A stretch of 64,000 bases of DNA. It comes from Izhakiella australiensis. Its GTDB lineage: Bacteria > Pseudomonadota > Gammaproteobacteria > Enterobacterales > Enterobacteriaceae. The translations under genes were made by a program, and so were the position numbers. The notes under the pieces are model-generated. The model was not told where the DNA came from and made no database searches. It saw nothing but the letters and a program-made list of their open reading frames with translations. Shown piece by piece: positions 31,293 to 39,747 of this stretch; position 1 is the stretch's first letter; each line of letters opens with the position of its first letter. The DNA lies in NCBI RefSeq assembly GCF_002006995.1, contig NZ_MRUL01000012.1:82327-146326 (forward strand), read 5' to 3'.

Positions 31293-31886
31293 CTAATAAC
31301 TCAGCACGCCGGCCCAGGCTGAAATAAACAGGCACAGCGCCATCAGGCGTTGAAAAATAAGCAGGGTTCTGGCGGTGCGGAACAATTTATTTACCACTTT
31401 CCCCAACCAGGCCCAGCAGGACAGGCAAACCAGCGAGATCAGGAAAAACCAGAGCGCCATTAATGCAATATCCTGCAGCGTATGGTTTCCGCCAGGGGCA
31501 AATACGCCGATCACGGCCAGCGTCATCATCCACGTTTTTGGGTTAACCGCCTGCAGCAGCGCGGCGGCGCGTGTGGAGAACGGTTTATGGGAGCGGGTGG
31601 TTAAATTTGCCGCCGGCGCCTTAAAGAGTTGCCAGCTCATCCAGCTTAGCCACAGCACTCCTGCCCAGCTCATTACCCTACGTACCAGCGGGTGGTGTTG
31701 CAGCACTTCTCCGACGCCGGCGCCGGAGAGCAGAACAATCAGGCTTGCCGCCAGGCAGGCGCTGAATACCGCCGGCAGGGTCCGCTTGACGCCATAGCGC
31801 TGGCTATTGGCGAGAATAAGGATATTGGTCGGCCCCGGCGTAATCGAGGCGACAAACGAGAACAGCAAAAACGGCATCAGGCTCAC
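31293..31886 (-). CDS. LysE/RhtB-family amino acid exporter
   Basis: The 197-residue protein is a typical LysE/RhtB exporter: MSLMPFLLFSFVASITPGPTN opening with the TPGPTN signature, about six hydrophobic segments, and the conserved NPKTWMM segment near residue 115. Its substrate (amino acid or derivative) cannot be told from sequence. It has no close operon partner; the 109 nt to the TetR gene downstream on the map carry nothing recognisable. Confidence 0.88.
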   Translation of the reverse strand: MSLMPFLLFSFVASITPGPTNILILANSQRYGVKRTLPAVFSACLAASLIVLLSGAGVGEVLQHHPLVRRVMSWAGVLWLSWMSWQLFKAPAANLTTRSHKPFSTRAAALLQAVNPKTWMMTLAVIGVFAPGGNHTLQDIALMALWFFLISLVCLSCWAWLGKVVNKLFRTARTLLIFQRLMALCLFISAWAGVLSY

Positions 31887-31995
31887 AGCAGGCTCCTTTA
31901 TTTATTCCCTCCACTGTGCCGTGCGTTTTGCTAATTATCTGGAAGATTTGTGCAGGCAGGCGAACGGCTGGCGGTTCGCCTGCACATAAGTGAAA

Positions 31996-32553
31996 TTATC
32001 GCGCGCTGGCGCCCGGCAGGATGGCGTCAGCGATCACCTGAAACAGCCGGTCACTGCGCGGGGCGTGGGAGGGCTGGTCGCGCAGCCAGGCCAGCGCGGC
32101 AATCAGGTCGAATAGTTCCGAGCCGTTAAGATCTTGCCGGGCCAGCCCCTGCTCCTGAGCACGCAGAAGGAGCGAAGCCCCCGCCGCACGCAGCGTTACG
32201 CAAGAGCTATGCAGCGCCGAGTCATGATCTTCAATCGCACTCATCATCAGAGCGATAACGCCGCGATGCTGGTGCGTAAACAGAATAATTTCCTGTAGCC
32301 AACAGGTCAGGGCTTCTCCCGCTTGCGCGGCGGACTCGAGCTCCCTTGCTTTCGCTGCCAGCGCATCAAAGCTGGTGCGCAGCAAAGCTTCAAGCAACGC
32401 TTCGCGGTTGGGGAAATGCCGGTACAGCGTACCGAGACCGACCTCAGCTTTACGGGCTACATCGCGCAGTGATGCCCCGGCCCCCTGCTGGGCAAACACT
32501 TCTCGCGCGGTAATAAGTAAATGCTCGTAGTTTTTTTTAGCGTCGACTCTCAT
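31996..32553 (-). CDS. TetR-family repressor
   Basis: The start at MRVDAKKNYEHLL gives 185 residues; the frame runs further upstream through the promoter region but those codons are not coding. The N-terminal helix-turn-helix is canonical (GASLRDVARKAEVGLGTLYRHFPNREALLEALL), followed by a ligand-binding domain. It is divergent from an MDR oxidoreductase gene, and two palindromic sites lie in the 89-bp gap, so it very likely represses both itself and that gene. Confidence 0.9.
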   Translation of the reverse strand: MRVDAKKNYEHLLITAREVFAQQGAGASLRDVARKAEVGLGTLYRHFPNREALLEALLRTSFDALAAKARELESAAQAGEALTCWLQEIILFTHQHRGVIALMMSAIEDHDSALHSSCVTLRAAGASLLLRAQEQGLARQDLNGSELFDLIAALAWLRDQPSHAPRSDRLFQVIADAILPGASAR

Positions 32554-32561
32554 AAGCCTCC

Positions 32562-32606
32562 TTGACAAAAAGGAGCAGCGCTCCGTATATTGTGGAGCAC
32601 TGCTCC
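32562..32606 (+). promoter_or_regulatory. Promoter with two palindromic TetR operators
   Basis: TTGACA (32562-32567) and TATATT (32586-32591), spaced 18 bp, form a good sigma-70 promoter toward the oxidoreductase gene. GGAGCAGCGCTCC (32572-32584) lies between the two boxes and GGAGCACTGCTCC (32594-32606) starts just after the -10; their centres are 22 bp apart. Both share GGAGCA/GCTCC arms, so they are the likely sites of the adjacent TetR repressor and would block polymerase directly. Confidence 0.75.
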
Positions 32607-32642
32607 GAACATAGTAAACTTTTTTAGTTAGTGGAGAAAGCC

Positions 32643-33662
32643 ATGAGGGTAAAAACGATGAAAGCAATCCGCCAGCATGCATTCGGTGCTCCTGAAGTAC
32701 TTTGCTATGAAGATGCACCCCGGCCAGAAATAAAAGCTGGTGAAGTGCTGATCGAGGTTCATGCGGCAGGCATTAATCCCCCTGACTGGTATCTGCGCGA
32801 AGGCTACAACATGCTGCCGGCGGAATGGCAGCCCAGGGTCACTTTTCCCTTTATTCCGGGCACGGATGTATCGGGCGTTATCGTTGCAGTTGCTGACGAT
32901 GTTAACGGTTTTCATATCGGCGACGAGGTCTATGCCATGGTGCGCTTTCCCACAGGCCTTGCCGGCGAAAGTAGCGCCTATGCCGAATATGTTAACGTCC
33001 CGGCCACGGAGATAGCCCATAAGCCCGCCAGTCTCGATCATATTCACGCCGCCGGCGCGCCGATGTCGCTGCTTACGGCCTGGCAGTTTCTGGTCGATAT
33101 CGGACATAGCGAACAAAATCCACTCCAGCCTGCTCAGCATCAGCCGGTGCCGCTGGCGGGTAAAACGGTGGTGATTAACGGCGCCGCTGGCGGCGTAGGC
33201 CACTTTGCCGTTCAGGTGGCGAAATTAAAGGGCGCGCGCACCCTGGCTATTGCCTCAGGCAGGCATGAAGCGCTGTTAAAAGAGCTCGGCGCCGATCAAT
33301 TCTTTGATTACCAAACAACCCAGCCGGTAGAGGTGATTCGCGATGCCGATCTGGTACTCGATGCGGTAGGCGGTCAGGCTACGGCGCGCTTTTTGCCAAC
33401 GCTGAGACCCGGCGGCGCCCTGTTTCCCATTTTCCCACTGGGATTTTCCGCGGCCAGCGAGGCCGAAAAGTTGGCGGTTACGGTTTCGGCAACCCAGGTA
33501 CGTTCCAATGGGGCCCAGCTGGCCGAGCTAGGTCGCTTGCTGGAGACGGGAAAACTGCGCGTCATCGTAGACAGTATCTATCCACTCTGCGCCGCCCGAC
33601 AGGCGCATCAACGCGCGGCGCAGGGCCATATTCAGGGAAAAATTGTTCTCAGGGTTCGCTAA
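32643..33662 (+). CDS. NADP-dependent MDR-family oxidoreductase (quinone reductase-like)
   Basis: The 339-residue protein (starting MRVKTMKAIRQHAFG; GGAG lies 6 nt upstream) is a zinc-less medium-chain dehydrogenase: N-terminal GroES-like domain (EVLIEVHAAGINPPDWYLREG, FPFIPGTDVSG), nucleotide-binding GAAGGVGHFAVQVAK and the QTHRRAAQGH-type end (AHQRAAQGHIQGKIVL). It lacks the catalytic and structural cysteine sets for zinc. Such enzymes reduce quinones or enals and are often induced by electrophiles through a divergent TetR repressor, as arranged here. Confidence 0.9.
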   Translation: MRVKTMKAIRQHAFGAPEVLCYEDAPRPEIKAGEVLIEVHAAGINPPDWYLREGYNMLPAEWQPRVTFPFIPGTDVSGVIVAVADDVNGFHIGDEVYAMVRFPTGLAGESSAYAEYVNVPATEIAHKPASLDHIHAAGAPMSLLTAWQFLVDIGHSEQNPLQPAQHQPVPLAGKTVVINGAAGGVGHFAVQVAKLKGARTLAIASGRHEALLKELGADQFFDYQTTQPVEVIRDADLVLDAVGGQATARFLPTLRPGGALFPIFPLGFSAASEAEKLAVTVSATQVRSNGAQLAELGRLLETGKLRVIVDSIYPLCAARQAHQRAAQGHIQGKIVLRVR

Positions 33663-33993
33663 GCACAAACGGCGGCTCGGCCGGTGCGCTGCACACCAGG
33701 CATCTGCCCAACTCGCAGCAATATTTCAGGCTTATACTGTTTGCTGTAGGATATCGCCCTGCTTTATGGCAGTTAAATTATCACCGGACCTAAAGCGCCA
33801 GCGCTGACCGGCGCGAAGGTTTGCCGGGCGGATCGGCTGCCGGCGGGCTTTATTTGCCTTAGGGAAAAACGCAGGCAAGTTGGCGTTATACGGAACGCGA
33901 TGATTCATTTACGGTTTATTCTTAAAGCACGAAGCTTTTTGCTGTACTACGCTTGTTATGCTGATAAAGCGAATACCGTTTAATGAGGATATT
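33663..33993. other. Intergenic stretch without recognisable gene
   Basis: This 331-bp gap holds no supported coding frame. The right end (about 33900-33993) is AT-rich and must contain the promoter of the secreted repeat protein; a GAGGAT ribosome site precedes its ATG. I see no RNA gene or repeat. Confidence 0.5.
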
Positions 33994-34350
33994 ATGAAAA
34001 AAACAGTGATGACACTTTCTGCAATTCTGCTGGCAGCCCCGGTTTTTGCCGCTACCACACATGCGACTGATGACACCGTTGCCGCTGCCCACAAAGGTGA
34101 AAACACCGCCAAGGAGAAGCTGCATCAAGCCCAGGATAAAGGAAGCGAGCTGAAGCTCAAATCCAAGCATGCGGCTGAAGGTAAAAGCAACAGTACCAGC
34201 AGCAAGGTGAGTGAAGGCTCGCAAAAAGCCTGGAACAAAACCAAGCAGGGCACTGAAAAAGGTTGGGATGCAACCAAAGAAGGTACTGAAAAAGGCTGGA
34301 ACAAAACCAAAGAAGGTGCGCAGTCTTTGAAGAAAAAAGTCAGTGAATAA
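33994..34350 (+). CDS. Secreted Lys/Ala-rich protein with LEA-like repeats
   Basis: Start MKKTVMTLSAILLAAPVFA gives 118 residues with a clear signal peptide cleaved after about residue 20 (AxA-type end VFA). The mature part is highly charged and probably mostly disordered or helical. Near the C-terminus 11-residue units recur: KAWNKTKQGTE, KGWDATKEGTE, KGWNKTKEGAQ. This is the pattern of late-embryogenesis-abundant group 3 repeats, linked to desiccation and osmotic tolerance. No homologue is named with confidence. It is a single-gene unit with its own terminator. Confidence 0.82.
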   Translation: MKKTVMTLSAILLAAPVFAATTHATDDTVAAAHKGENTAKEKLHQAQDKGSELKLKSKHAAEGKSNSTSSKVSEGSQKAWNKTKQGTEKGWDATKEGTEKGWNKTKEGAQSLKKKVSE

Positions 34351-34367
34351 TGCCTGACTCGCTTTGC

Positions 34368-34397
34368 AGAAAAGCCGCCATTGCGGCTTTTCTTGTT
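34368..34397 (+). terminator. Terminator after the LEA-like gene
   Basis: AGAAAAGCCGC and GCGGCTTTTCT form an 11-bp perfect stem with loop CATT, followed by TGTTT. It lies 17 nt after the stop codon. Confidence 0.85.
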
Positions 34398-34508
34398 TCT
34401 ACGGCTCGGCCACCTGCCCTACTTCGCGTTACCGCCCGCTAATCATTTCTGCCCGCCTCAGCGGCTGCCTCTTCCCTTCAGTCTTTATCGTTACAAAGTA
34501 CGGCAGCG

Positions 34509-34526
34509 ATATTGGTCAACCAATTT
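34509..34526 (+). promoter_or_regulatory. UxuR/ExuR-like operator before uxuB
   Basis: ATATTGGTCAACCAATTT is a near-perfect palindrome that matches the hexuronate-regulator consensus AAATTGGTATACCAATTT except at three positions. A weaker related element (ACTGGTTGAC) lies at 34533-34542. The site is about 145 nt upstream of the uxuB start, consistent with GntR-family UxuR or ExuR control. Confidence 0.65.
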
Positions 34527-34669
34527 CAATAAACTGGTTGACAAAAATCGCACATTGCACAAATTTAGTCACAGCTAAACGAAGCAGCGCGCTGCCATTG
34601 TCTTTTGGGCGCGCTGGCGCTTATTTTCCGACCCGACGGCCAGCAGGCTTGTCGATAACAGGAGCCAGC

Positions 34670-36144
34670 ATGCAACAGAATATTGCCAACGCCGCGATCA
34701 GCGTTTCCCGGCCGCAGTGGGATCCATCGCGCCTGGTATCCCGCATCGTGCATCTGGGATGCGGCGCCTTTCATCGGGCGCATCAGGCGCTGTATACCCA
34801 TCTGCTGCTGGCGAGCGGCAACGGCGACTGGGGGATTTGCGAGGTTAACCTGCGCAGCGGTGCCGGTGCGCAGCTGATTGAAAACCTTAAGGCGCAAAAC
34901 CTGCTGTATTGCGTCGCAGAGCGCGGAGCCGAGCACACCCGCCAGGAAGTGATCGGCGCGATTAAGGAGGCGTTACACCCCGGCGCTGATGGCTGTGAAG
35001 GGATCCTGGAAGCGATGGCGCGTACAGAAACGGCGATCGTCTCGCTGACCATTACGGAAAAGGGCTACTGCACTGAAGCATCCAGCGGCAATCTGGATTT
35101 TAATAGCCCGCTGATAAAAACGATCTGTCGCATCCACAGCAGCCGCAGTCAGCCATTGGTTATATCGTTGAAGCGCTGAACAGGCGTCGCCAGCGCGGCC
35201 TGAAGGCGTTTAGCGTGCTGTCCTGCGACAACGTGCGGGAAAATGGCCACGTAGCCAGAACCGCCGTATTACAGCTGGCCGCGGCCCGCGACCAGCAGCT
35301 GGCGCAATGGATTGACGCTAACGTGACCTTTCCCTGCACCATGGTTGATCGCATAGTGCCGGCCGCGACGGAACAAGCGCTTGAGCAAATCGCCGATCAA
35401 CTTGGCGTTTACGATCCCTGCGCTATCGCCTGCGAGCCGTTTCGTCAGTGGGTAATCGAGGATAATTTCGTTAACGGCCGGCCGGACTGGGATCGGGTGG
35501 GCGCGCAGTTTGTGAGTGATGTGAAGCCGTTTGAACTGATGAAGCTACGCATGCTCAATGCCAGCCACTCCTTTCTCGCCTACCTCGGCTGTCTGGGCGG
35601 CTATGACACCATTGCCGCGACAATGGCTAATCCGGCCTGGCGCGCAGCGACGCTGAGCCTGATGCTTGATGAGCAGGCGCCGACCCTGACCATGCCGCCG
35701 GGTATCGATCTCAACGCGTACGCGCAGCGGCTGATCGAACGCTTCGCTAACCCTTCCCTCAGGCATCTGACCCGGCAAATAGCAATGGATGGCAGTCAGA
35801 AGTTGCCGCAGCGCCTGCTGGATTCACTTCGTCAGCATCTGGCGCAGGGACAGCTGCCTCCCCTGCTAATCCTTGGCGTTGCCGGCTGGATGCGCTACAT
35901 CAGCGGCACTGACCAGCAAGGCGGCGCCATCGAGGTGATCGACCCGCTGGCGCCGCAGTTTAAGGCGATCCACCAGCAGTATGCCAGCGCGCCGGAGCGC
36001 GTTGGCGCCCTGTTGGCTATTGAGGCTATTTTTGCTCATGACCTGTCCGGCAACCAGGATTTTGTCAATGCGCTTACCGATGCCTATCAGCAGCTGCTGG
36101 CGCAGGGCGCGCAGGCAACCCTGCAAGGCCTGAGGCCGCACTAA
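34670..36144 (+). pseudogene. uxuB: Fructuronate reductase, frameshifted
   Basis: UxuB reduces D-fructuronate to D-mannonate in hexuronate breakdown. The start MQQNIANAAISVSRPQWD and later segments (IVHLGCGAFHRAHQALYTH, TITEKGYCTEASSGNLDFNSPLIK, then SCDNVRENGHVA, TMVDRIVPAAT, EPFRQWVIEDNFVNGRPDWD, MDGSQKLPQRLL) align along E. coli UxuB (486 residues). The reading frame shifts at the A5 run 35116-35120: with one more A the frame would continue as NDLSHPQQPQSAIGYIVEAL. Without it a stop follows at 35177-35179. Corrected length would be 491 residues. uxuA is not adjacent. A sequencing error in the run is possible. Confidence 0.9.
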
Positions 36145-37043
36145 GTCCTCGTATCAGCGGCGCCAATATTGTCGTTCAGCCAGTTAATGAGCAGCCTTAT
36201 TCGCGCCGGTAGAAAGGTTTTCGACGGATAATAGAGCCACAGCACGACAGGCGCGGGTTCGTATCCGGCCAGCAGCCGGATGCAGCGCCCTTCGGCCACG
36301 GCGGCACTGACGTAATCCCAGGGCAGCGTGGCAATGCCCTGCCCGCGTAAAACGGACTGAACGATAGCGCTGGACGAGTTAACGATGAGATTACCGGCCG
36401 GCACAAACTGCAGGTTGTTATCACCCTGCGAAAAAATCCAGGGTAATAGCCTGCCCGAGCTGGGGGAGCGATAGGCAATGCAGTTGTGACCGGAAAGCGC
36501 TTGCGGACTGCGTGGTGTGGGGCGACCGTCAAGATAATCCCGGCTGGCGACGGTCACCATCCTCATTTTATACAGCGGTCGGGCAATCAGGCGGCTGTCC
36601 TGATTAATGTTATTACCGATCCCTAAGTCAAAGCGATGCTCAAGAAGATCGATAACGCGGTCGTTGAAGTGCAGATCAAGAATAATATCGGGATAGGCTG
36701 ACTGAAACGCCAGCAGCTGCGGATAAATAACGTTCAACCCCATTTCATTAGGCAAATTAACCCTTATCACGCCGGAAGCCTGCTCTTTTCGCTGGCGGGT
36801 ATGGTCTATCTGCTCGCTAATCGCCTGAAACAGCGGTGCAATATTGTCATAGAACTCCTGCCCGTCGGCGGTCAGTTTTACCGCATGGGTCGAGCGGGAA
36901 AAAAGCCGGCTGTTCAGCGAGCTCTCCAGCGCCGTTATCGCTTTGCTAAGCGCCGCCGGAGAAATCCCCATTTCGCGCGCGGCGCCGGAAAAGCTCCCGG
37001 TATTAACCACGGCAATAAAATGAGGCAGCTGCCTGGGAATCAT
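36141..37043 (-). CDS. LysR-family transcriptional regulator
   Basis: The 300-residue protein opens MIPRQLPHFIAVVNTGSFSGAAREMGISPAALSKAI, a LysR-type helix-turn-helix, followed by a substrate-binding domain (GVIRVNLPNEMGLNVIYPQL, HRFDLGIGNN). It is convergent with uxuB and their stop codons overlap by a few bases. It is divergent from the nitroreductase pseudogene and has a palindrome just before its start, so it probably controlled that gene. Confidence 0.88.
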   Translation of the reverse strand: MIPRQLPHFIAVVNTGSFSGAAREMGISPAALSKAITALESSLNSRLFSRSTHAVKLTADGQEFYDNIAPLFQAISEQIDHTRQRKEQASGVIRVNLPNEMGLNVIYPQLLAFQSAYPDIILDLHFNDRVIDLLEHRFDLGIGNNINQDSRLIARPLYKMRMVTVASRDYLDGRPTPRSPQALSGHNCIAYRSPSSGRLLPWIFSQGDNNLQFVPAGNLIVNSSSAIVQSVLRGQGIATLPWDYVSAAVAEGRCIRLLAGYEPAPVVLWLYYPSKTFLPARIRLLINWLNDNIGAADTRT

Positions 37044-37047
37044 GTCG

Positions 37048-37062
37048 TTAACCTTTAGTTAA
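37048..37062. promoter_or_regulatory. Palindrome TTAACCTTTAGTTAA, candidate LysR operator
   Basis: TTAAC and GTTAA arms around a 5-bp centre fit the T-rich/A-rich dyad of LysR-type sites. It lies 5 bp upstream of the LysR start codon in the gap to the divergent nitroreductase gene. Binding is inferred. Confidence 0.45.
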
Positions 37063-37206
37063 GATAGTTATAACGCTCAATCTTATTCCACCGGAACGTT
37101 AATCAGACTGTAATGACACGACTGAACGTTGAGCCCTTTCCAGAGGCGTTTGAAATGACGTTTTACAGCAACCAAAAAAATAAGCGAATAATCGGAGGAC
37201 ATTATC

Positions 37207-37959
37207 ATGACCAGTCTGAACAGCACGTTAGAATTAATGCGCCAGCGTCGATCAATTCGGCGCTTTACCGGGGAAAAGATCAGCGACGATGATTTATGTA
37301 ATATTATTCAGGCTGCGCAGCAGGCGCCATCTTCAGTTAATGGTCAGCAGATTTCATTGATCGTTGTTCGGGATAAAGGAAAAATTAAAAAGATTGCTGA
37401 GCTAGCCGGCGGCTAGTCTCAGGTGGCCTGTGCGGACGTTTTCATTACCTTACTGATTGATTTCAACCGTACCGCCTACGCCGTTTCTCGCGGCGACGCT
37501 CAGCAGATTGTCGAACAAGCGGCGGAGGGTATTATCGTCGGCTCCTTCGACGCCGGCATTATGCTGAACGCGTTACAAACGGCGACGATCAGCCTTGGCT
37601 ATGGTACGACGGCGATTGGCGGCATTCGCTACTATCCTGAAAAGATGGTTAGGTTACTTGAATTACCGGCCAAAACTTATCCTATCGCCGGCATGACGAT
37701 CGGCGTGATTGACCGGGATCATCTACCAAAGACTAAGCCAAGGGTTCCCGTTGAAAGTTTTGCCATGCGAGAACGCTACGATAGCCAGAAAGTGAAAGAC
37801 GGCGTTGATACTTACGATCGCCAGCTGCGGGCATGGTGGGACAATCAGGGACTGGAGAAAATGAAAAGCTATAGCGCATCGCTGGCCGAAACCTACACTA
37901 CCAACCGCTATTACAAGATTGCCAGTACGCTGGCCGACCAGGGATTTATCTTTAAGTAA
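37207..37959 (+). pseudogene. Nitroreductase-family NAD(P)H oxidoreductase with premature amber stop
   Basis: The frame starts MTSLNSTLELMRQRRSIRRF with a strong GGAGGA site, and RRSIRRF plus QAPSSVNGQQ are the FMN-binding signatures of the nitroreductase family. Codon 70 is TAG (37414-37416), where the family has Gln or similar, and the same frame runs on to 37959 with DAGIMLNALQTATISLGYGTTAIGGIRYYPE, residues typical of the flavin reductase P/NfsA branch. Readthrough would give a full 250-residue enzyme. A single C-to-T change explains the loss. Confidence 0.88.
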
Positions 37960-38117
37960 GCTTATTTATTCAAGTCCGCCTGTTTCGCGTAATATCATTA
38001 TGTCCGGGTGAGCCTGATGACATTGTTTTAATCTTCCCACCGATTTTCAGGGATGATTTTATAATATGGCTTTTGGCTGCCAGAATCGTTAACCAGCATG
38101 ACCTTCAAGGAGGAAAC

Positions 38118-38417
38118 TTGAGCGTTCTGAATAAGGCATTTTGCATTAGCGCTGTGCTGCTGTGCGCATCCTGCGCGGACGGCGGCATCACTTCCGGGCG
38201 GGAGGCATCCGACTGGCGGCAAAATCCACAGCTAAACCATGCACCGCCGCCCTATGGTGATAACCTCTATCGCGACGTCGGCTATCCGACCCCGGAATAC
38301 CGCCACTGGGTACACCAGCAGCTTCGCGAACAGCGGCTGCGCGATCGTGGCAGGGTTGATAACAGCACCGATTCAGGGACCGGTTTTGGCCAAAGGCCCG
38401 ATACTTCCAGCTGGTAG
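38118..38417 (+). CDS. Small putative lipoprotein, TTG start
   Basis: An AGGAGG site 6 nt upstream points to a TTG start at 38118, giving 99 residues beginning (M)SVLNKAFCISAVLLCASCADGG. The N-terminus is a short hydrophobic stretch ending in a lipobox-like LCASC, so a lipoprotein is likely. The rest is polar (HAPPPYGDNLYRDVGYPTPEYRHWVHQQLREQRLRDRG in content) and unlike any family I can name. In-frame codons upstream to 38073 lack a ribosome site. Confidence 0.62.
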   Translation: MSVLNKAFCISAVLLCASCADGGITSGREASDWRQNPQLNHAPPPYGDNLYRDVGYPTPEYRHWVHQQLREQRLRDRGRVDNSTDSGTGFGQRPDTSSW

Positions 38418-38429
38418 CCGCATTGTGCT

Positions 38430-38459
38430 GGCGACGCAGGCCGGAGCCGTGGCGTCGCC
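38430..38459. other. GC-rich stem-loop between convergent lipoprotein genes
   Basis: GGCGACGC (38430-38437) and GCGTCGCC (38452-38459) form an 8-bp stem with an inner GGC/GCC pairing. It sits between two convergent genes and may end transcription in both directions, but no T tract follows. Confidence 0.4.
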
Positions 38460-38507
38460 GCCCGTCCGGCCCCGCCGCCGGTGAAAGTCGCATTGCGGCG
38501 GAACGCG

Positions 38508-38972
38508 TTATATCACCGGCACCACATGCAGTTTTGTCCCGGCGCGCCACAGGGCAAATGCGCCGCTGTATACGCGTCCTTGCGTTGCGCCACTCGCGGT
38601 GGCAACGGCCGGATCGGCGACCTGAATCGCCACATCATAACCACGGCCGATGACGTAAGGGAAATTAAAGTCGTTAACGCATTTACCCGGCACCGCCGCC
38701 AGGTACTTGCCTTTTTGCCAGGGGTACTGGCGGATGATAAATCGGTTCGGATTACCGCGTTCGCTGATGTAGATGCTGAACAGCTTCTCTTCACTACGCA
38801 AATGCGGCAGGGTAATACACACTTTATTCGCTACGATTTTGGCATAGGTCCGGTAAACTTCTGATTGCCCCGCCTGCTGTTGGGCACAGCCAGCCAGCAG
38901 CGTTCCCGCCAAAACTAGCGCCGCAGCACCCAGCCTGCGCAGTCCCATTCCATCTAATCTGTTGTTTGTCAT
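38508..38972 (-). CDS. Putative periplasmic lipoprotein, T6SS-immunity-like
   Basis: The start MTNNRLDG (AAGGGA 8 nt upstream) gives 154 residues with a lipoprotein signal ending LVLAGTLLAGC. The mature domain has VCITLP, a central beta-rich part, and KYLAAVPGKCVNDFNFPYVIGRGYDVAI, with a conserved cysteine pair. This layout resembles enterobacterial lipoproteins annotated as putative type VI immunity proteins (DUF7480-like). The resemblance is from memory of the pattern and the role is not shown. No secretion gene is nearby. Confidence 0.6.
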   Translation of the reverse strand: MTNNRLDGMGLRRLGAAALVLAGTLLAGCAQQQAGQSEVYRTYAKIVANKVCITLPHLRSEEKLFSIYISERGNPNRFIIRQYPWQKGKYLAAVPGKCVNDFNFPYVIGRGYDVAIQVADPAVATASGATQGRVYSGAFALWRAGTKLHVVPVI

Positions 38973-39306
38973 TTCTGGCATCCCTTAAAAACGCTTTTTA
39001 CTATGCCCACTTTTAACCGCGCGCGGTAGTCGCTGAACGTTATCCGGGCTGATAAAAGTAACTTTGTTATCATAATGATTTATATGAATTTTATATAAAA
39101 CCGCTTATTAAATCGCGCGATCTATATCACATTCCCCCCTCGTACAGCATTTCATCGACAAAATGCCTGAAAATAAAGATCTTTCGCCAATTGCCAGAAA
39201 ACACCCAGCGATATATTTTACAACTAAGCTGAAAACCCAGTAATAAACACTGCATTATTGGTTGGTCGCATTGTTAAATACTGGTTAAAATTGCAAGGTG
39301 CAGTTT
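38973..39306. other. AT-rich intergenic region before alaE
   Basis: No coding frame is supported. The segment is clearly AT-rich from about 39050 and contains the upstream region of alaE, with an AAGG ribosome site at 39294. It marks the right edge of the accessory zone. Confidence 0.45.
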
Positions 39307-39747
39307 ATGATCTCTCCTTTCCGTATGCGTCATGCCGTGGCCGATATCGTGGCAATGGTCGTTTATTGCTTTGTTACCGGCATGATCACCGAGATCTTTA
39401 TTAGCGGAATGAGTTTTGATCGTTCTCTTTCATCGCGCCTGTTTGCTATCCCGGTCAACGTTGTTATTGCCTGGCCTTACGGCGTGTGGCGCGATGCGCT
39501 GTTGGCAAAAGCGCGTCAGGCCAGTCCGGCAAGCTGGCTGCGCTCGCTGGCGGACGTCATTGCTTACGTCAGCTTTCAGTCGCCGGTTTATGCACTGATA
39601 CTGCTCAGCATCGGTGCGAGCCTGCAGCAAATTATTGCCGCCGTCAGCGCCAATCTGCTGGCTTCGATGCTGCTGGGCGGTGTTTATGGCTACTTCCTCG
39701 ACTTTTGTCGCCGTCTGTTTGGCATCCGGCTGGCTAAAGCCGCCTGA
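39307..39747 (+). CDS. alaE: L-alanine exporter AlaE
   Basis: AlaE (YgaW) exports L-alanine across the inner membrane. The 146-residue protein (E. coli 149) has the [19 protein letters not shown] first segment, [29 protein letters not shown] and the [11 protein letters not shown] and [14 protein letters not shown] segments, about four hydrophobic helices. The ATG at 39307 fits the E. coli start better than an upstream GTG. In E. coli it lies next to ygaC; here tsx, speG and a lipoprotein gene come between. Confidence 0.93.
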   Translation: MISPFRMRHAVADIVAMVVYCFVTGMITEIFISGMSFDRSLSSRLFAIPVNVVIAWPYGVWRDALLAKARQASPASWLRSLADVIAYVSFQSPVYALILLSIGASLQQIIAAVSANLLASMLLGGVYGYFLDFCRRLFGIRLAKAA

